A stretch of 64,000 bases of DNA, taken from assembly GCF_003667315.2 (NCBI RefSeq), contig NZ_RCTZ02000017.1, forward strand, positions 40,431-104,430, in the 5' to 3' direction. Shown piece by piece: positions 26,823 to 36,951 of this stretch (its first letter is position 1; each line of letters begins with the position of its first letter). The DNA comes from Tropicibacter alexandrii (GTDB taxonomy: Bacteria > Pseudomonadota > Alphaproteobacteria > Rhodobacterales > Rhodobacteraceae). The notes below the pieces were generated by a model. That model was given only the letters and a program-made list of their open reading frames with translations. It did not search any database and had not been told where the DNA came from. Position numbers and translations under genes: made by a program.

Positions 26823-28713
26823 CCCCGCGTTCCACGGATGTGGCGGCGGTCGACCGGGATTGCAGCGGCTTTGCGTTGCGCCGGTGACGGATGACGAGCC
26901 GGGTGGCGCGCGCTTCCTCGACGAGCGGGCGCACCGGCTTTGGCACCCCGAACAGCGCGCGATATTCCGCGACAGTTTCCGGCGGCAAGGTCCCGAGCGC
27001 GGCATCGCCGGGATAGAAGCTTTCGGTCAGGCAGCCGTCGGCCTCGATGATCTCGTGGCGGGCAAAGGCGAGGTGGATATAGACCACCGGATGATCCGGC
27101 CAGACCTGCCGGATGCCGGGCAGGGGGGTCAGCTTGCATGCAGGCACCAGCGCCTCGGGCACGCCCAGCATGCGCTGGACGACCTCGCCCGTCACCAGCA
27201 TGCGATGCTGGGGCGAGACCAGCATGTCGCGCGCCGGTCGGCCCGGCCCGAGGGCACCGGCGCGGATGCGCACCGGGCAAAGCTGTGGATTGCGGCCCAT
27301 GGCCTTGCGCGTGAAGGACCGCGCGTAGATGTGGTGCACCCGCTGCAGCCCGTGATCGCGCGTCCAGACCCGGGTGCCGGGGATCAGCGCCTCGATCGGC
27401 ATCGGACCGCGCGCGGTCAGGATCAGGGTGCCTTGGGTAAAGCAGGCCACCATCAGGTTCGCCCCGCCAAGCGCCGATTTCACCATGTTGTCGAGGATCA
27501 CCGTCCCGCCAGCCAAGGCCGCAACCTCGGTGCCCTGCGACAGGTCGATCGACAGCGAGCCGTCGGGGTTTTCGGTCGCGGCGGCCATGACATCCGCGAT
27601 ATCGGCAAAGAACAGAGACAGGTCCAGCACGTCCTCGGCGCTGTCGAAATCCGTCACCCGGTCGGTCGCCCCGTCGCCAAAGCCGCCCGCCACGAAGAGA
27701 TCCGCGCCCGAACCGCCCTCCAGCGTGTCGTCCCCGCTGCCCCCCGACAGGCTGTCATTGCCGGTGCCGCCTTTCAGCAGGTCCGCACCATCGGCCCCGA
27801 ACAGCGAGTCGTTGCCGCCGCCGCCATTCAGCGTGTCGGCATTCACGCCGCCATAGATGTCCTCGTGAAAGAACTGGCCCTCGACGGTGGTCAGGCTCGA
27901 CCCGGCGCTTTGCCCGGACAGCAGCGTCATGCGGGCAAAGTCATCCGCCGTGCGGGCATCGGCGCCGGTCAGCCCCTCGATGGCGGCGGCCAGATCGGCG
28001 TAATTGGGCGAAAAGCTTGTCAGTTGCACGGCGTATTCATCGGGGATCGGGTCGGGATAATCATATGTCAAAGCGCGGGACACCGTGCCGATGGCATAGG
28101 TCTGGGCGTAGCCGTCACCATCCGGGTCCCAGTCCAGAAACCCGCCCCCGCCGGACATGCCGGTCAGGGCCTGCGCGTCCTGCACCGTGTAATATCCGCC
28201 CAGATCGCCGCTGACATCCTGACCGGTATAGCCCGCCAGCGTGCCCGAGGTCTCGTGCAGGGTCCCTTCTTGACCGTCCAGCGACACCGCAGAGCCGGGA
28301 TAGCCGGTGATGTAGACCAGTCCGCTCAGGTCGGTCGGGTCGTTGGCGATCAGCAGCGGAATGGCCGGGCCGTCGTAAAAGCTTCCGGTGCTCAGCAGGT
28401 CGCCCACATGCATCGACATGTCATAGCCCGCCTTGATCGCGTCCGGCGTGCCATCGCCGTTCAGATCGTCGCGATAGGCGGTCCACGGATCGTCCCCCTG
28501 TGGCAGGGTGTAGTCGATCTCGACCGTGTCGTGCTGTTCGATCTCGCCATCGAGCGACCGCTGAGGGATCGCCTTCGACGTGCCGCCGGGCGTTGGATAG
28601 TGGTTGGCCGAGAAATAGATGCCGCCGCCGATATGAATGCCCGAGAACTTCACATCGACGGAGGTCAGGTGGCGCAGTTCGGTCGAGGCAGGGTCTACGA
28701 TGGATACTGGCAT
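26752..28713 (-). CDS. Trypsin-like/RTX/Hint multidomain protein
   Basis: 653 residues. The N-terminal 250 residues resemble a trypsin-like fold: His38 in IYFSANHYP, candidate Asp128 in NDPTDLSGLVY and Ser187 in LTGMSGGGGFL fit a catalytic triad in order. Residues 286-342 hold RTX nonapeptide repeats (GGGGNDSLFGADGADLLKGG). From Cys424 (ACFTQGTLIL) to about 580 is a Hint_2-type domain with the [11 protein letters not shown] motif. The last 35 residues are encoded by palindromic DNA and look unconserved. Probably secreted. It ends just downstream of sodB, on the opposite strand. Protease activity is inferred from pattern only. Confidence 0.8.
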   Translation of the reverse strand: MPVSIVDPASTELRHLTSVDVKFSGIHIGGGIYFSANHYPTPGGTSKAIPQRSLDGEIEQHDTVEIDYTLPQGDDPWTAYRDDLNGDGTPDAIKAGYDMSMHVGDLLSTGSFYDGPAIPLLIANDPTDLSGLVYITGYPGSAVSLDGQEGTLHETSGTLAGYTGQDVSGDLGGYYTVQDAQALTGMSGGGGFLDWDPDGDGYAQTYAIGTVSRALTYDYPDPIPDEYAVQLTSFSPNYADLAAAIEGLTGADARTADDFARMTLLSGQSAGSSLTTVEGQFFHEDIYGGVNADTLNGGGGNDSLFGADGADLLKGGTGNDSLSGGSGDDTLEGGSGADLFVAGGFGDGATDRVTDFDSAEDVLDLSLFFADIADVMAAATENPDGSLSIDLSQGTEVAALAGGTVILDNMVKSALGGANLMVACFTQGTLILTARGPMPIEALIPGTRVWTRDHGLQRVHHIYARSFTRKAMGRNPQLCPVRIRAGALGPGRPARDMLVSPQHRMLVTGEVVQRMLGVPEALVPACKLTPLPGIRQVWPDHPVVYIHLAFARHEIIEADGCLTESFYPGDAALGTLPPETVAEYRALFGVPKPVRPLVEEARATRLVIRHRRNAKPLQSRSTAATSVERGEGRSNGLGPSAFEGAWRRVLQDA

Positions 28714-28842
28714 GGCTGTCCCGCGGGTGGTCTGACATACCCGCGACGGGCGCGGGGCACCGTCGGACCTAGCCTCGGAATGGGACAGGACTGCGGCATC
28801 ATCGCCGGAAACTGTGAACGATTTTAAGGGCTTGCTAACGTG

Positions 28843-29388
28843 TCAGCCCAAGGCGGAGCGCAGGATGTCGGTGACCTCGTCGACCGTTGTGCCCGATTGC
28901 ACGTAATCCAGCAGGCTCGCATCGGCAAAGCCCTGATCGACCACATGATCCAGCATCGCCTTGAGTGGCGCCCAATAGCCGTCCACATCGAGCAGGACGA
29001 TGGGTTTGGCGTGCAGGCCCAGTTGCCGCCATGTCAGCACCTCGAAGAATTCGTCGAGCGAGCCAGCCCCGCCGGGCATGACCACAACCGCATCGGCATT
29101 CAGCAAAAGCACCTTCTTGCGTTCATGCATGGTCTCGGTCACCACGAAACTTGTCAGGTCGCGCTTGCCGACCTCAAGGCGCAACAGGTGCTCGGGGATC
29201 ACGCCAAAGGTCTCGGCCCCGCCTTCCTGCGCGGCGCGGGCCACGGTGCCCATCAGCCCCACATCCCCCGCGCCATAGACCAGCCGCCAGCCGTTGCTGG
29301 CAATCGCGTGGCCCATATCCTTTGCGGCCTGCTCATAGGTCTTGCGGGTGCCCATGCGTGAGCCACAATAGACACAGATCGATTTCAT
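28843..29388 (-). CDS. LOG family protein (TIGR00730 type)
   Basis: 181-residue Rossmann-fold protein of the LOG group, which hydrolyses nucleoside 5'-monophosphates to base and ribose phosphate; plant relatives activate cytokinin. ICVYCGSRMGTR at the start, YGAGDVGLMG near residue 39 and the nucleotide-binding motif PGGAGSLDEFFEVLTW near 102 (S replaces the usual T) identify it. ATG 29388 is the marked start; GTG at 29394 has better spacing to the GGAG site upstream and would add two residues. Bacterial targets are not known. It is a single gene between the RTX/Hint and LysM genes. Confidence 0.9.
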   Translation of the reverse strand: MKSICVYCGSRMGTRKTYEQAAKDMGHAIASNGWRLVYGAGDVGLMGTVARAAQEGGAETFGVIPEHLLRLEVGKRDLTSFVVTETMHERKKVLLLNADAVVVMPGGAGSLDEFFEVLTWRQLGLHAKPIVLLDVDGYWAPLKAMLDHVVDQGFADASLLDYVQSGTTVDEVTDILRSALG

Positions 29389-29538
29389 CGTCACGCGGGG
29401 CTCCTTCGCAGCATGGATCGGCACCTCCTTCCCTGATACATTTGATAAAAATCACGCTCAACCGTTGATCCGGCAGGCTGGGGGGCCTCAGGGGCGCGGC
29501 GGGGCGACACGACCAGACGAAAGGCTGCCTCCCTCAAG

Positions 29539-31257
29539 ATGAGCAACAAGGTTCTATTCGGCACGTTGGGCACCGCTGTTGTGGCGGGGATCGCCACCGT
29601 GGCCGTGATGAATGGGTGGATCGGCGGGGCGACGTCTCCGGACCCGGTTCAGGAGACCGCGCTGGTCGCGCCCGCCCCGGAGCCGGAGCCTGCACCCGAC
29701 GCGGCGGCGCAGCCCCGAACAGCGACGGATGACCAGCCCGCGCCCGAAGCCGTGCCGGACGTGCCGCAAGCGCCCGAGGCAGACCCGCCGACCGAAGCGG
29801 CCGACGCCCCGGCGCGGGCCGACGCCCCGGCGCTGGCAGTTGATCCGGCGCAGGCTGACGACCCTGCGCTGGCCGATGCCCCAGCGCAGGCAGATGGCCC
29901 GCCTCTGGTCGATGCGCCACAGGTCGCCGAGGAGGACGCCGCCGATCCCGCCGATGACCCTGCGGTGGTCCTGCCCAGCTTCGACCTTGTCCGGGCAGAG
30001 CCCGACGGCAACACGCTGGTCGCCGGGCAGGGGCTTGCCGGGGCGGCGCTCGAAATCCTTGTGGATGGTGATCCAAAAGCCGATACCCAGATCGCGGGCG
30101 ACGGAAAATTCGTGGCGTTCCTCGATCTTGCGGGCTTGGTGGCTCCGGCAGTCCTGACGCTGCGCATGACCCATGACGGCACCGTTGTGATGTCCGAAAG
30201 CGAAGTCATCATCGCCCCGCCGCCGCCCTCTGACGTGGCGGTGGCAGAGGCCGCGCCCGAAGGCACTCCGGTGCCAGAAGCCTCGGCCTCTCCCGGTGCG
30301 GTCGCCGCGCTTGGGACGGCGCCGGAACCGGGGGCAGTGCCCCGGGGCAGCCCGGCCCCCCAGCCCGACAGTGCGGCGCGGGCGGTCCCCGAACCGCAGG
30401 TGCCCGGCGCGCCCGAGAGCCTTGCCGCCATGCCGGAGGTCGACCCCGGCGCGGCGCCCGCGCGGGCACAGGGCGATGCCGCCACCGCTCTGGCCCAGCC
30501 GCAGCCCGTGTCCGAGCCCAGCCCGGGTGACGTTGCCGGTCTGGCGGCCTCGGTCGATGCGCCAGAAGCGCTGAACGCACAGAATGGCGGCCCGGTGCCG
30601 CCAACCCCCCCGGAGATCACCAGCGCCGCCCCCAAGGCGCCACGCCCCGATCCCGATCCGCAACTGGCCGCGCGCACGGTGCCCGGAGCCTCGGACGTGC
30701 CGCGCGGGTCATCTGCCGCGCCGACCGTTTTGCTGTCGGGGCCGCGCGGGGTCGAGGTCTTGCAGACCGCGCCGCTGGCCCCGGGCGAGGTGGCGTTGGA
30801 TTCGATCAGCTACGACGAGGCGGGCGAGGTGCTGTTGTCGGGCCGGGGCGCGGGCGCGTCCTTTGTCCGGGTCTATCTGGACAACGCCCCCCTGACCACG
30901 GCGCGCATCCGCGAGGATGGCCGCTGGCGGTTGGAACTGCCCGAGATCGACAGCGGCACCTATACGCTGCGCGTCGATCAGCTGAACGAGGCGGGCGAGG
31001 TCACGGCGCGGGTCGAAAGCCCCTTCCTGCGCGAAAGCGCCGAGGTGCTGGAACAGGCGGCCATCACCGGCCCGATCACCAGCATCACCGTGCAGCCGGG
31101 CAATACACTGTGGGGCATCTCGCGCGACCGCTACGGAGACGGTCTGGAATATTTCAAGGTGTTCGAGGCCAACCGCGACCGCATCCGCGATCCGGACCTG
31201 ATCTATCCCGGACAGATCTTCGACCTGCCCGAAGAGCAGGACGCACCGGCGCGCTGA
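29539..31257 (+). CDS. LysM domain protein with long Pro/Ala/Asp-rich region
   Basis: 572 residues. An N-terminal membrane helix (about residues 5-27) anchors it; residues 35-140 are low-complexity with repeated ADAPA/ADDPA/ADGP-type units; a bacterial Ig-like segment follows near 155-210; a second Pro/Ala-rich linker runs to about 390; another Ig-like domain lies near 410-500; and the C-terminal LysM (VQPGNTLWGISRDRYGDG at about 518) would bind peptidoglycan. The protein would span the periplasm from membrane to cell wall. Such proteins are common in Rhodobacterales, next to LOG genes. Function beyond wall binding is unknown. Confidence 0.85.
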   Translation: MSNKVLFGTLGTAVVAGIATVAVMNGWIGGATSPDPVQETALVAPAPEPEPAPDAAAQPRTATDDQPAPEAVPDVPQAPEADPPTEAADAPARADAPALAVDPAQADDPALADAPAQADGPPLVDAPQVAEEDAADPADDPAVVLPSFDLVRAEPDGNTLVAGQGLAGAALEILVDGDPKADTQIAGDGKFVAFLDLAGLVAPAVLTLRMTHDGTVVMSESEVIIAPPPPSDVAVAEAAPEGTPVPEASASPGAVAALGTAPEPGAVPRGSPAPQPDSAARAVPEPQVPGAPESLAAMPEVDPGAAPARAQGDAATALAQPQPVSEPSPGDVAGLAASVDAPEALNAQNGGPVPPTPPEITSAAPKAPRPDPDPQLAARTVPGASDVPRGSSAAPTVLLSGPRGVEVLQTAPLAPGEVALDSISYDEAGEVLLSGRGAGASFVRVYLDNAPLTTARIREDGRWRLELPEIDSGTYTLRVDQLNEAGEVTARVESPFLRESAEVLEQAAITGPITSITVQPGNTLWGISRDRYGDGLEYFKVFEANRDRIRDPDLIYPGQIFDLPEEQDAPAR

Positions 31258-31295
31258 CCGCATGCGGTCGTGCCTGTGTCGAGCGCGGGAACGAG

Positions 31296-31350
31296 GGGCG
31301 CTGCCCCTCGCGCTCCCCGAGGTATTTGGGGACCAAAGAAGCAGGGGTTC
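31296..31350 (+). repeat. Dispersed intergenic repeat, copy B
   Basis: GGGGCGCTGCCCC hairpin, then CCCCGAGGTATTTGGGGACC and AAAGAAGCAGGGGT. It is the closest match to copy A at 18509-18558. It lies between the LysM gene and the Atm1-type exporter and could contribute to transcript termination. Confidence 0.7.
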
Positions 31351-31405
31351 TGGTCATTGCCGGGCGCAAGGCTTAAGTCAGTCCTGCTGACTTGAGGAGT
31401 GCCCC

Positions 31406-33217
31406 ATGCCGCCAGAGACCTCTGCCGCCGAGATTGCCGCCGAAGAGCGCCGCTCGGGGCTGCGCACCATTCGCCGGGTGGGGCCTTACCTGTGGCCCGA
31501 CGACAAGCCGTGGGTGAAGCGCCGCGTGGTGCTGGCCATGGCGCTGTTGATCGTGGCCAAGTTGATCGCGGTGGGCACGCCGATCCTGTACAAGCGCGCG
31601 GTGGACAGCCTGTCGGGCGAGGTGCCGGATCTGGCGCTGGGGGCGATCGGCCTGACCATCGCCTATGGCGTGGCACGGCTGTTGACGGTGGGCTTTCAGC
31701 AATTGCGCGACGGGGTCTTTGCCAAGGTGGGCCAACGCGCGCTGCGGACGCTGGCGCTGGAGACGTTCACCCATATCCACCGCCTGTCCATGCGTTATCA
31801 CATCACCCGCAAGACCGGCGGCTTGAGCCGGATCATCGAGCGCGGCGTGAAAGGGGTGGATTTCCTGCTGCGCTTCATGCTGTTCAGCGTCGGCCCCTTG
31901 GTTCTGGAACTGGTCCTTGTCGGGGCGGTTCTGTTTTTCCTCTTCGATATCTGGTACTTGCTGGTCGTCGCTGCGGTGATTTTCCTCTATGTGCAGTTCA
32001 CCTTCAAGGTCACGGAATGGCGGGTCAAACTGCGCCGCGAGATGAACAAGCAGGACACCGATGCCAATCAAAAGGCCATCGACAGCCTGCTGAACTTCGA
32101 GACGGTGAAGTATTTCGGGGCCGAGGGGCGCGAGGCGGCGCGCTATGACAGCGCCATGCAGCATTACGAGGGCGCGGCGGTCAAGACCGCGACTTCGTTG
32201 GCGATGCTCAACACCGGGCAGTCGCTGATCATCACGACCGGGCTGGTGATCGTCATGGTCATGGCGGCGGTGGGCGTGCAGAACGGGGCGCTGACCGTGG
32301 GCGATTTCGTCATGGTCAATGCCTACATGATCCAGATCACCATGCCTTTGAATTTCCTTGGGACGGTCTATCGCGAGATCCGCCAGAGCCTTGTGGACAT
32401 GGGCGAGATGTTCGACCTGTTGGAGCAACCCGCCGAGGTGGCGGACAAGCCCGGCGCGCCTGCGATTTCCGTGACCGGGGGCAGGGTGCATTTCAGGGAT
32501 GTCGCCTTTGGCTATGACCCGACGCGGCCGATCCTGAAAGGGGTCGACGTACAGGTGGGCGCGGGCGAGAACGTGGCGCTGGTTGGCCCGTCCGGGTCCG
32601 GCAAGTCGACCATCGGGCGGCTCTTGTTCCGGTTCTACGACGTGCAGGGCGGCGCGGTCACCATCGACGGGCAGGATGTGCGCGACGTGACGCAGGACAG
32701 TCTGCATGCGGTCATCGGCGTGGTGCCGCAGGACACCGTGCTGTTCAACGACTCGATCCGCTACAACATCGCCTATGGCCGGGACGGGGCCAGCGACGAG
32801 GACATCGTCGCCGCGGCGAAGGCCGCGCAGATCCACGACTTTATCGGCCAGTTGCCCGAGGGGTACGACACGCAGGTGGGCGAGCGCGGCCTCAAACTGT
32901 CCGGCGGGGAAAAGCAGCGCGTGGGCATCGCCCGCACCCTGCTGAAGAACCCGCCGATCCTGCTGCTGGACGAGGCGACTTCGGCGCTGGACACAGAGAC
33001 CGAGGCGGAAATCCAGACCGCGCTGCGCCGCGCGGGCGAGGGGCGCACGGTGATCACCATCGCACACCGCCTGTCGACCATCGCCGATGCCGACCGGATC
33101 GTGGTCTTGCAGGACGGCGAGGTGGTCGAGGAAGGCCGCCACGACGATCTTCTGGCGCGCGGCGGACGGTACGCGGCGCTTTGGGCGCGGCAGAAGGCCG
33201 AGGAAGCCGCTGCCTAA
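31406..33217 (+). CDS. Atm1/HMT1-type ABC exporter
   Basis: 603-residue half transporter with fused membrane and ATPase domains. The N-terminal part carries six helices (first near residue 35), with KTGGLSRIIERGVKGVDFL near residue 138 and LLNFETVKYFGAEGREA near 230, both hallmark segments of the Atm1/ABCB7 group that moves glutathione-linked sulfur species or metals. The ATPase has Walker A GPSGSGKST near residue 394, signature LSGGEKQRVGIARTLL near 498 and Walker B ILLLDEATSALD. The likely role is export of glutathione or metal conjugates. The start is the ATG after a GAGG site. It ends at a short inverted repeat. Confidence 0.92.
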   Translation: MPPETSAAEIAAEERRSGLRTIRRVGPYLWPDDKPWVKRRVVLAMALLIVAKLIAVGTPILYKRAVDSLSGEVPDLALGAIGLTIAYGVARLLTVGFQQLRDGVFAKVGQRALRTLALETFTHIHRLSMRYHITRKTGGLSRIIERGVKGVDFLLRFMLFSVGPLVLELVLVGAVLFFLFDIWYLLVVAAVIFLYVQFTFKVTEWRVKLRREMNKQDTDANQKAIDSLLNFETVKYFGAEGREAARYDSAMQHYEGAAVKTATSLAMLNTGQSLIITTGLVIVMVMAAVGVQNGALTVGDFVMVNAYMIQITMPLNFLGTVYREIRQSLVDMGEMFDLLEQPAEVADKPGAPAISVTGGRVHFRDVAFGYDPTRPILKGVDVQVGAGENVALVGPSGSGKSTIGRLLFRFYDVQGGAVTIDGQDVRDVTQDSLHAVIGVVPQDTVLFNDSIRYNIAYGRDGASDEDIVAAAKAAQIHDFIGQLPEGYDTQVGERGLKLSGGEKQRVGIARTLLKNPPILLLDEATSALDTETEAEIQTALRRAGEGRTVITIAHRLSTIADADRIVVLQDGEVVEEGRHDDLLARGGRYAALWARQKAEEAAA

Positions 33218-33218
33218 G

Positions 33219-33235
33219 CCAGAAGCATCTTCTGG
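33219..33235 (+). terminator. Weak terminator-like hairpin after the Atm1-type gene
   Basis: CCAGAAG, loop CAT, CTTCTGG, then GGATTTCC; a perfect seven-base stem two bases after the stop. The T-tract is short, so activity is uncertain. Confidence 0.35.
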
Positions 33236-33326
33236 GATTTCCTGATAATCGCGCGGCATTCTACGCGCTAAGGTGCAGATCGACGGATCTGCGCCTTTTC
33301 TTTCGGCGTTCTGGGTGAATTGGTAA

Positions 33327-33338
33327 GGTCACTTGACC
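33327..33338. promoter_or_regulatory. Small inverted repeat upstream of malate synthase G
   Basis: GGTCA-CT-TGACC lies 66 bases before the glcB start, within AATTGGTAAGGTCACTTGAC. It vaguely resembles GntR-type operators (as for GlcC/PdhR), but the arms are only five bases, so it is a weak candidate. Confidence 0.2.
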
Positions 33339-33403
33339 ACACCTGTTGCCTATCGGAAACTTTCGGCCTATCTGGGGACATGGCCGCACTTGGAGGGACA
33401 AAC

Positions 33404-35551
33404 ATGGTGGAACGCATTGACCGGCACGGGCTGCAAATCGACAAGACCCTGTGCGAGCTGATCGAGGGGCAGGCGATCCCCGGATCGGGGATCGAGGCGG
33501 ATGCCTTCTGGGCAAGCCTCAGCGAATTGGCGCATGAGTTTGGCCCGCGCAATGCCGCGCTGCTGGCCAAGCGCGAGGATTTGCAGCGCCAGATCGACGA
33601 GTGGCACAAGGCCCACAAGGGCCAGCCGCATGACCATCAGGCCTACAAGGCTTTCCTGACCGAGATCGGCTACCTCGTCCCAGAGGGCGAGGATTTCGAG
33701 ATCGAGACCGCCAATACCGACCCCGAATTCGCCTCTGTCGCAGGGCCGCAGTTGGTCGTGCCGATCACCAATGCCCGCTACGCGCTGAACGCGGCCAATG
33801 CCCGGTGGGGCAGCCTGTATGACGGGCTTTATGGCACCGATGCGATGGGGTCGCTGCCGCCGAAAGGCGGCTTTGAGCGGGGTCGCGGCGCGCGCGTCGT
33901 GGCGCGGTCGCGGGTGTTTCTGGACGAGGCCTTCCCGGTGGAGGGGCTGAGCCATGCGGATGCCTGCCGGTATCACGTGTCGAACGGCGCGCTGCTGGTC
34001 GATGACAAGCCGCTGGTGTCGCCGGAGAAATTCGTGGGCTACAAGGGGCACCCGAAAGCCCCCGATGCGGTTCTGCTGCGCAACAATGGCCTGCATGTAG
34101 AGCTGGTCTTTGACCGCACCCACAATATCGGTGCCCGCGATCAGGCCGGCCTCGCCGATATCCGGCTCGAAAGCGCCGTCTCCGCCATCATGGATTGCGA
34201 GGACTCGGTTGCCTGTGTCGATGGCGAGGAAAAGGCGCAGGCCTACGCGAACTGGCTGGGCCTGATGAAGGGCACGCTGACCGAGACCTTTGAAAAGGGC
34301 GGTCAGACCCTGACCCGTGCGCTGAACGACGACCTGACCTTTACCGCGCCGGATGGATCGGCGCTGTCGGTCAAGGGGCGCGCGTTGATGCTGGTGCGCA
34401 ATGTCGGCCACCTGATGACCAACCCGGCGATCCTGCTGAAGGACGGCTCTGAGATTTTCGAAGGGCTGATGGACGCGATGGTCACCGTGCTGATCGCGCG
34501 CCATGACCTGCAAAAGACCGAAGGCCTGCGCAATTCGCATCACGGCTCTGTCTACGTGGTCAAGCCGAAGATGCACGGACCCGAAGAGGTCGCCTTTGCC
34601 GACGAGATATTTACCTTCGTCGAACAGGCCTTGGACCTGCCGCAATACACCGTCAAGCTGGGGATTATGGACGAGGAACGCCGCACCTCGGTGAACCTCA
34701 AGGAATGTATCCGCGCGGCCAAGCATCGCGTGGCCTTCATCAACACCGGCTTCCTTGATCGCACCGGCGACGAAATCCACACCTCGATGGAGGCCGGGCC
34801 GTTCTCGCGCAAGGATTTCATCAAGCGCAAGGCGTGGATCACCGCCTATGAGGCGCTGAACGTGGATATCGGTCTGGAATGCGGGCTGTCCGGCAAGGCG
34901 CAGATCGGCAAGGGCATGTGGGCCATGCCCGACAAGATGGCCGCGATGCTGGATGCCAAGATCGAGCATCCGCGCGCGGGCGCGAACTGCGCATGGGTGC
35001 CGTCGCCGACGGCGGCCACGCTGCATGCGCTGCATTACCACAAGGTGGATGTGTTTGCCGTGCAGGCGGGCCTTAAAAAGGCCGGGCGCCGCGCGCATGT
35101 GGACCAGATCCTTGATATCCCGCTGGCCTCCTACCAGAAGTGGACGCCCAGGCAGATCACCGCCGAGGTGGAAAACAACGCCCAAGGCATCCTTGGCTAC
35201 GTGGTGCGCTGGGTCGATCAGGGCGTCGGCTGCTCCAAGGTGCCGGATATCCATGATGTCGGCCTGATGGAAGACCGCGCCACCTGCCGGATTTCCAGCC
35301 AGCACATCGCCAACTGGCTGCACCATGGCGTCGTCAGTCGCGACGAGGTGATGGAGATCATGAAGCGCATGGCCGAGGTGGTCGACCGCCAGAACGCGGG
35401 TGATGCAAGCTACCGTCCGATGGCGCCGGGCTTTGACGGGATCGCCTTCAAGGCCGCCTGCGATCTGGTCTTTGACGGGCGCGTGCAGCCCTCCGGCTAT
35501 ACCGAGCCGGTCCTGCATGCCCGCCGGTTGGAGCTGAAGGCCCAAGGCTGA
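33404..35551 (+). CDS. glcB: Malate synthase G
   Basis: Monomeric malate synthase of 715 residues, condensing glyoxylate and acetyl-CoA to malate; the length and single-chain form are those of the G isoform. Landmarks are [24 protein letters not shown] near residue 120, [27 protein letters not shown] metal-binding segment near 255, [11 protein letters not shown] near 388 and the C-terminal [19 protein letters not shown]. The start at 33404 is supported by GGAGG nine bases upstream; an in-frame start at 33320 is not. The gene is alone and followed by a strong terminator. It lets glyoxylate, for example from glycolate or purines, enter the TCA cycle. Confidence 0.95.
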   Translation: MVERIDRHGLQIDKTLCELIEGQAIPGSGIEADAFWASLSELAHEFGPRNAALLAKREDLQRQIDEWHKAHKGQPHDHQAYKAFLTEIGYLVPEGEDFEIETANTDPEFASVAGPQLVVPITNARYALNAANARWGSLYDGLYGTDAMGSLPPKGGFERGRGARVVARSRVFLDEAFPVEGLSHADACRYHVSNGALLVDDKPLVSPEKFVGYKGHPKAPDAVLLRNNGLHVELVFDRTHNIGARDQAGLADIRLESAVSAIMDCEDSVACVDGEEKAQAYANWLGLMKGTLTETFEKGGQTLTRALNDDLTFTAPDGSALSVKGRALMLVRNVGHLMTNPAILLKDGSEIFEGLMDAMVTVLIARHDLQKTEGLRNSHHGSVYVVKPKMHGPEEVAFADEIFTFVEQALDLPQYTVKLGIMDEERRTSVNLKECIRAAKHRVAFINTGFLDRTGDEIHTSMEAGPFSRKDFIKRKAWITAYEALNVDIGLECGLSGKAQIGKGMWAMPDKMAAMLDAKIEHPRAGANCAWVPSPTAATLHALHYHKVDVFAVQAGLKKAGRRAHVDQILDIPLASYQKWTPRQITAEVENNAQGILGYVVRWVDQGVGCSKVPDIHDVGLMEDRATCRISSQHIANWLHHGVVSRDEVMEIMKRMAEVVDRQNAGDASYRPMAPGFDGIAFKAACDLVFDGRVQPSGYTEPVLHARRLELKAQG

Positions 35552-35570
35552 TCGCCGCCTGACACAAAGA

Positions 35571-35601
35571 GGGCCGGTTCCCGTTGGGAGCCGGCCCTTT
35601 T
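35571..35601 (+). terminator. glcB: Rho-independent terminator of glcB
   Basis: Twelve-pair stem, GGGCCGGTTCCC at 35571-35582, loop GTT, matching arm to 35597 (one G-T pair), then TTTT. It lies 20 bases after the malate synthase stop. Confidence 0.9.
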
Positions 35602-35646
35602 CGTGGATACGCCGCGAGTCCTCAGGAAACTCGGACGGCGTGGTTC

Positions 35647-35910
35647 TCAGTGATGGTGGTGGATCGGGCTGACGGCGTGCTCGAACTGGGTGTTCGGGAC
35701 GCAATACAGGACACCGTGATCGCGGGCGACGGTGGTGTGCTTTGGGCACACCACGACCGTGGGCGCGTAGCGGGTATAGGTGTAGGGGCCGATCTTTGCA
35801 GGGTCGCCGTGGTGGTGGTGCGGATGCGGCGCGCTCTCCCATGCGGTGGCGGCGCCGGTTCCAAGGGCCAGTGCACAGCAGGCGGCGAGGGCGGTCTTCA
35901 AAATGGTCAT
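35647..35910 (-). CDS. Small His-rich exported protein
   Basis: 87 residues. A clear signal peptide (residues 1-23, ending GAATA-WE) is followed by a histidine cluster APHPHHHHGDP and a C-terminal SPIHHHH, with two cysteines between (VCPKH and LYCVPN). Histidine clusters usually bind zinc, copper or nickel, so a periplasmic metal buffer or carrier is plausible. No family recognised. GGAG lies eight bases before the ATG at 35910. It is a single gene between glcB and the PuuD-like gene; 35911-36177 upstream holds no other gene. Confidence 0.75.
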   Translation of the reverse strand: MTILKTALAACCALALGTGAATAWESAPHPHHHHGDPAKIGPYTYTRYAPTVVVCPKHTTVARDHGVLYCVPNTQFEHAVSPIHHHH

Positions 35911-36177
35911 CGTGGAACTCCGTTCATCAAATCATGTCAGCGGGGCGGAAAAGCGTCCCCTGACGAAAAGCCTAGCGGCAGTCGTGCTGTCGTTGAAGAT
36001 GCTAAATCCGGGAAGATTTCCCGCCACTGCGGCCACCGTCACCCGATGCGCCTTTGAAAGCGGCAGAGGCGGCCATCCGGGGCCGGGCGCAGGGGGGCTG
36101 TGCGGCGTGGCACGGCAGTTCGCCTTTTCCAAGGCGCTGATCTGGTTTACATAGTACGAAAAGCACGGAGCAAACGC

Positions 36178-36951
36178 ATGGCCCGCCCGATCGTCGGCAT
36201 CATCGGAAACCAGCACCTGATCAACGACCAGTATCCCGCGCATGCGGGGGGGGCGATGAATTCAGAGGCGGTGGCCAGCGTGTCCGATTGCATGCCTTTG
36301 CTGATCCCCGCCGATCCGCGCTTTGTCATGGTCGAGGAATTGCTGGAAACCTGCGACGGATTCCTGTTGACCGGGGGGCGTCCGAATGTCCACCCGGAGG
36401 AATATGGCGAGGCTTGGACCGAGGCGCATGGCGCCTATGACCGCGCCCGCGATGCCATCGTGCTGCCCTTGGTGCGGGCCTGCGTCGAGCGCGGGCAGCC
36501 GTTCTTTGGCATCTGCCGCGGGTTTCAGGAGGTCAACGTGGCCATGGGCGGCACGCTGTACCCGGAAATCCGCGACCTGCCGGGCCGCATGAACCACCGC
36601 ATGCCGCCCGATGGCACGCTCGAGGAAAAATTCGCCCTGCGCCACAAGGTGACGCTGACACCCGGGGGGGCGTTTGCACGCCTGTTCGGTGCCGACGAGG
36701 TCATGACCAACACCCTGCACGGGCAAGGGATCAAGCAGCCCGGCGCCCGTGTCGTGATCGAGGGGCACGCCCCCGATGGCACGCCCGAGGCCATCCTGAT
36801 CAAGGACGCACCGGGCTTTACCCTGTCGGTGCAGTGGCATCCCGAGTGGGACGCCGCCAACGACCCGGTGTCGCGTCCGCTGTTCCGTGCCTTTGGCGAG
36901 GCGGTCCACCGGTGGCGCGACGCTCGGGCGGGGCTGCGCATTCCGGCCTAG
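36178..36951 (+). CDS. Gamma-glutamyl-GABA hydrolase-like class I glutamine amidotransferase
   Basis: 257-residue peptidase C26 family protein, related to PuuD. The nucleophile Cys113 is in [15 protein letters not shown], and the catalytic His is in VQWHPEWDA near residue 225. HGQGI near residue 180 and [15 protein letters not shown] near 65 are typical. PuuD cleaves gamma-glutamyl-GABA in putrescine breakdown; related proteins act on other gamma-glutamyl amides, so the substrate is not fixed and no other puu gene is nearby. The start is the ATG with CACGGAGC upstream. It overlaps the convergent RTX/Hint gene by four bases. Confidence 0.9.
   Translation: MARPIVGIIGNQHLINDQYPAHAGGAMNSEAVASVSDCMPLLIPADPRFVMVEELLETCDGFLLTGGRPNVHPEEYGEAWTEAHGAYDRARDAIVLPLVRACVERGQPFFGICRGFQEVNVAMGGTLYPEIRDLPGRMNHRMPPDGTLEEKFALRHKVTLTPGGAFARLFGADEVMTNTLHGQGIKQPGARVVIEGHAPDGTPEAILIKDAPGFTLSVQWHPEWDAANDPVSRPLFRAFGEAVHRWRDARAGLRIPA

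Noticed and set aside
29780..29960. DNA-level tandem repeat in the LysM gene
   Set aside because: The repetition is in the protein (ADAPA-like units) with varying codons and is better described as low-complexity coding sequence.
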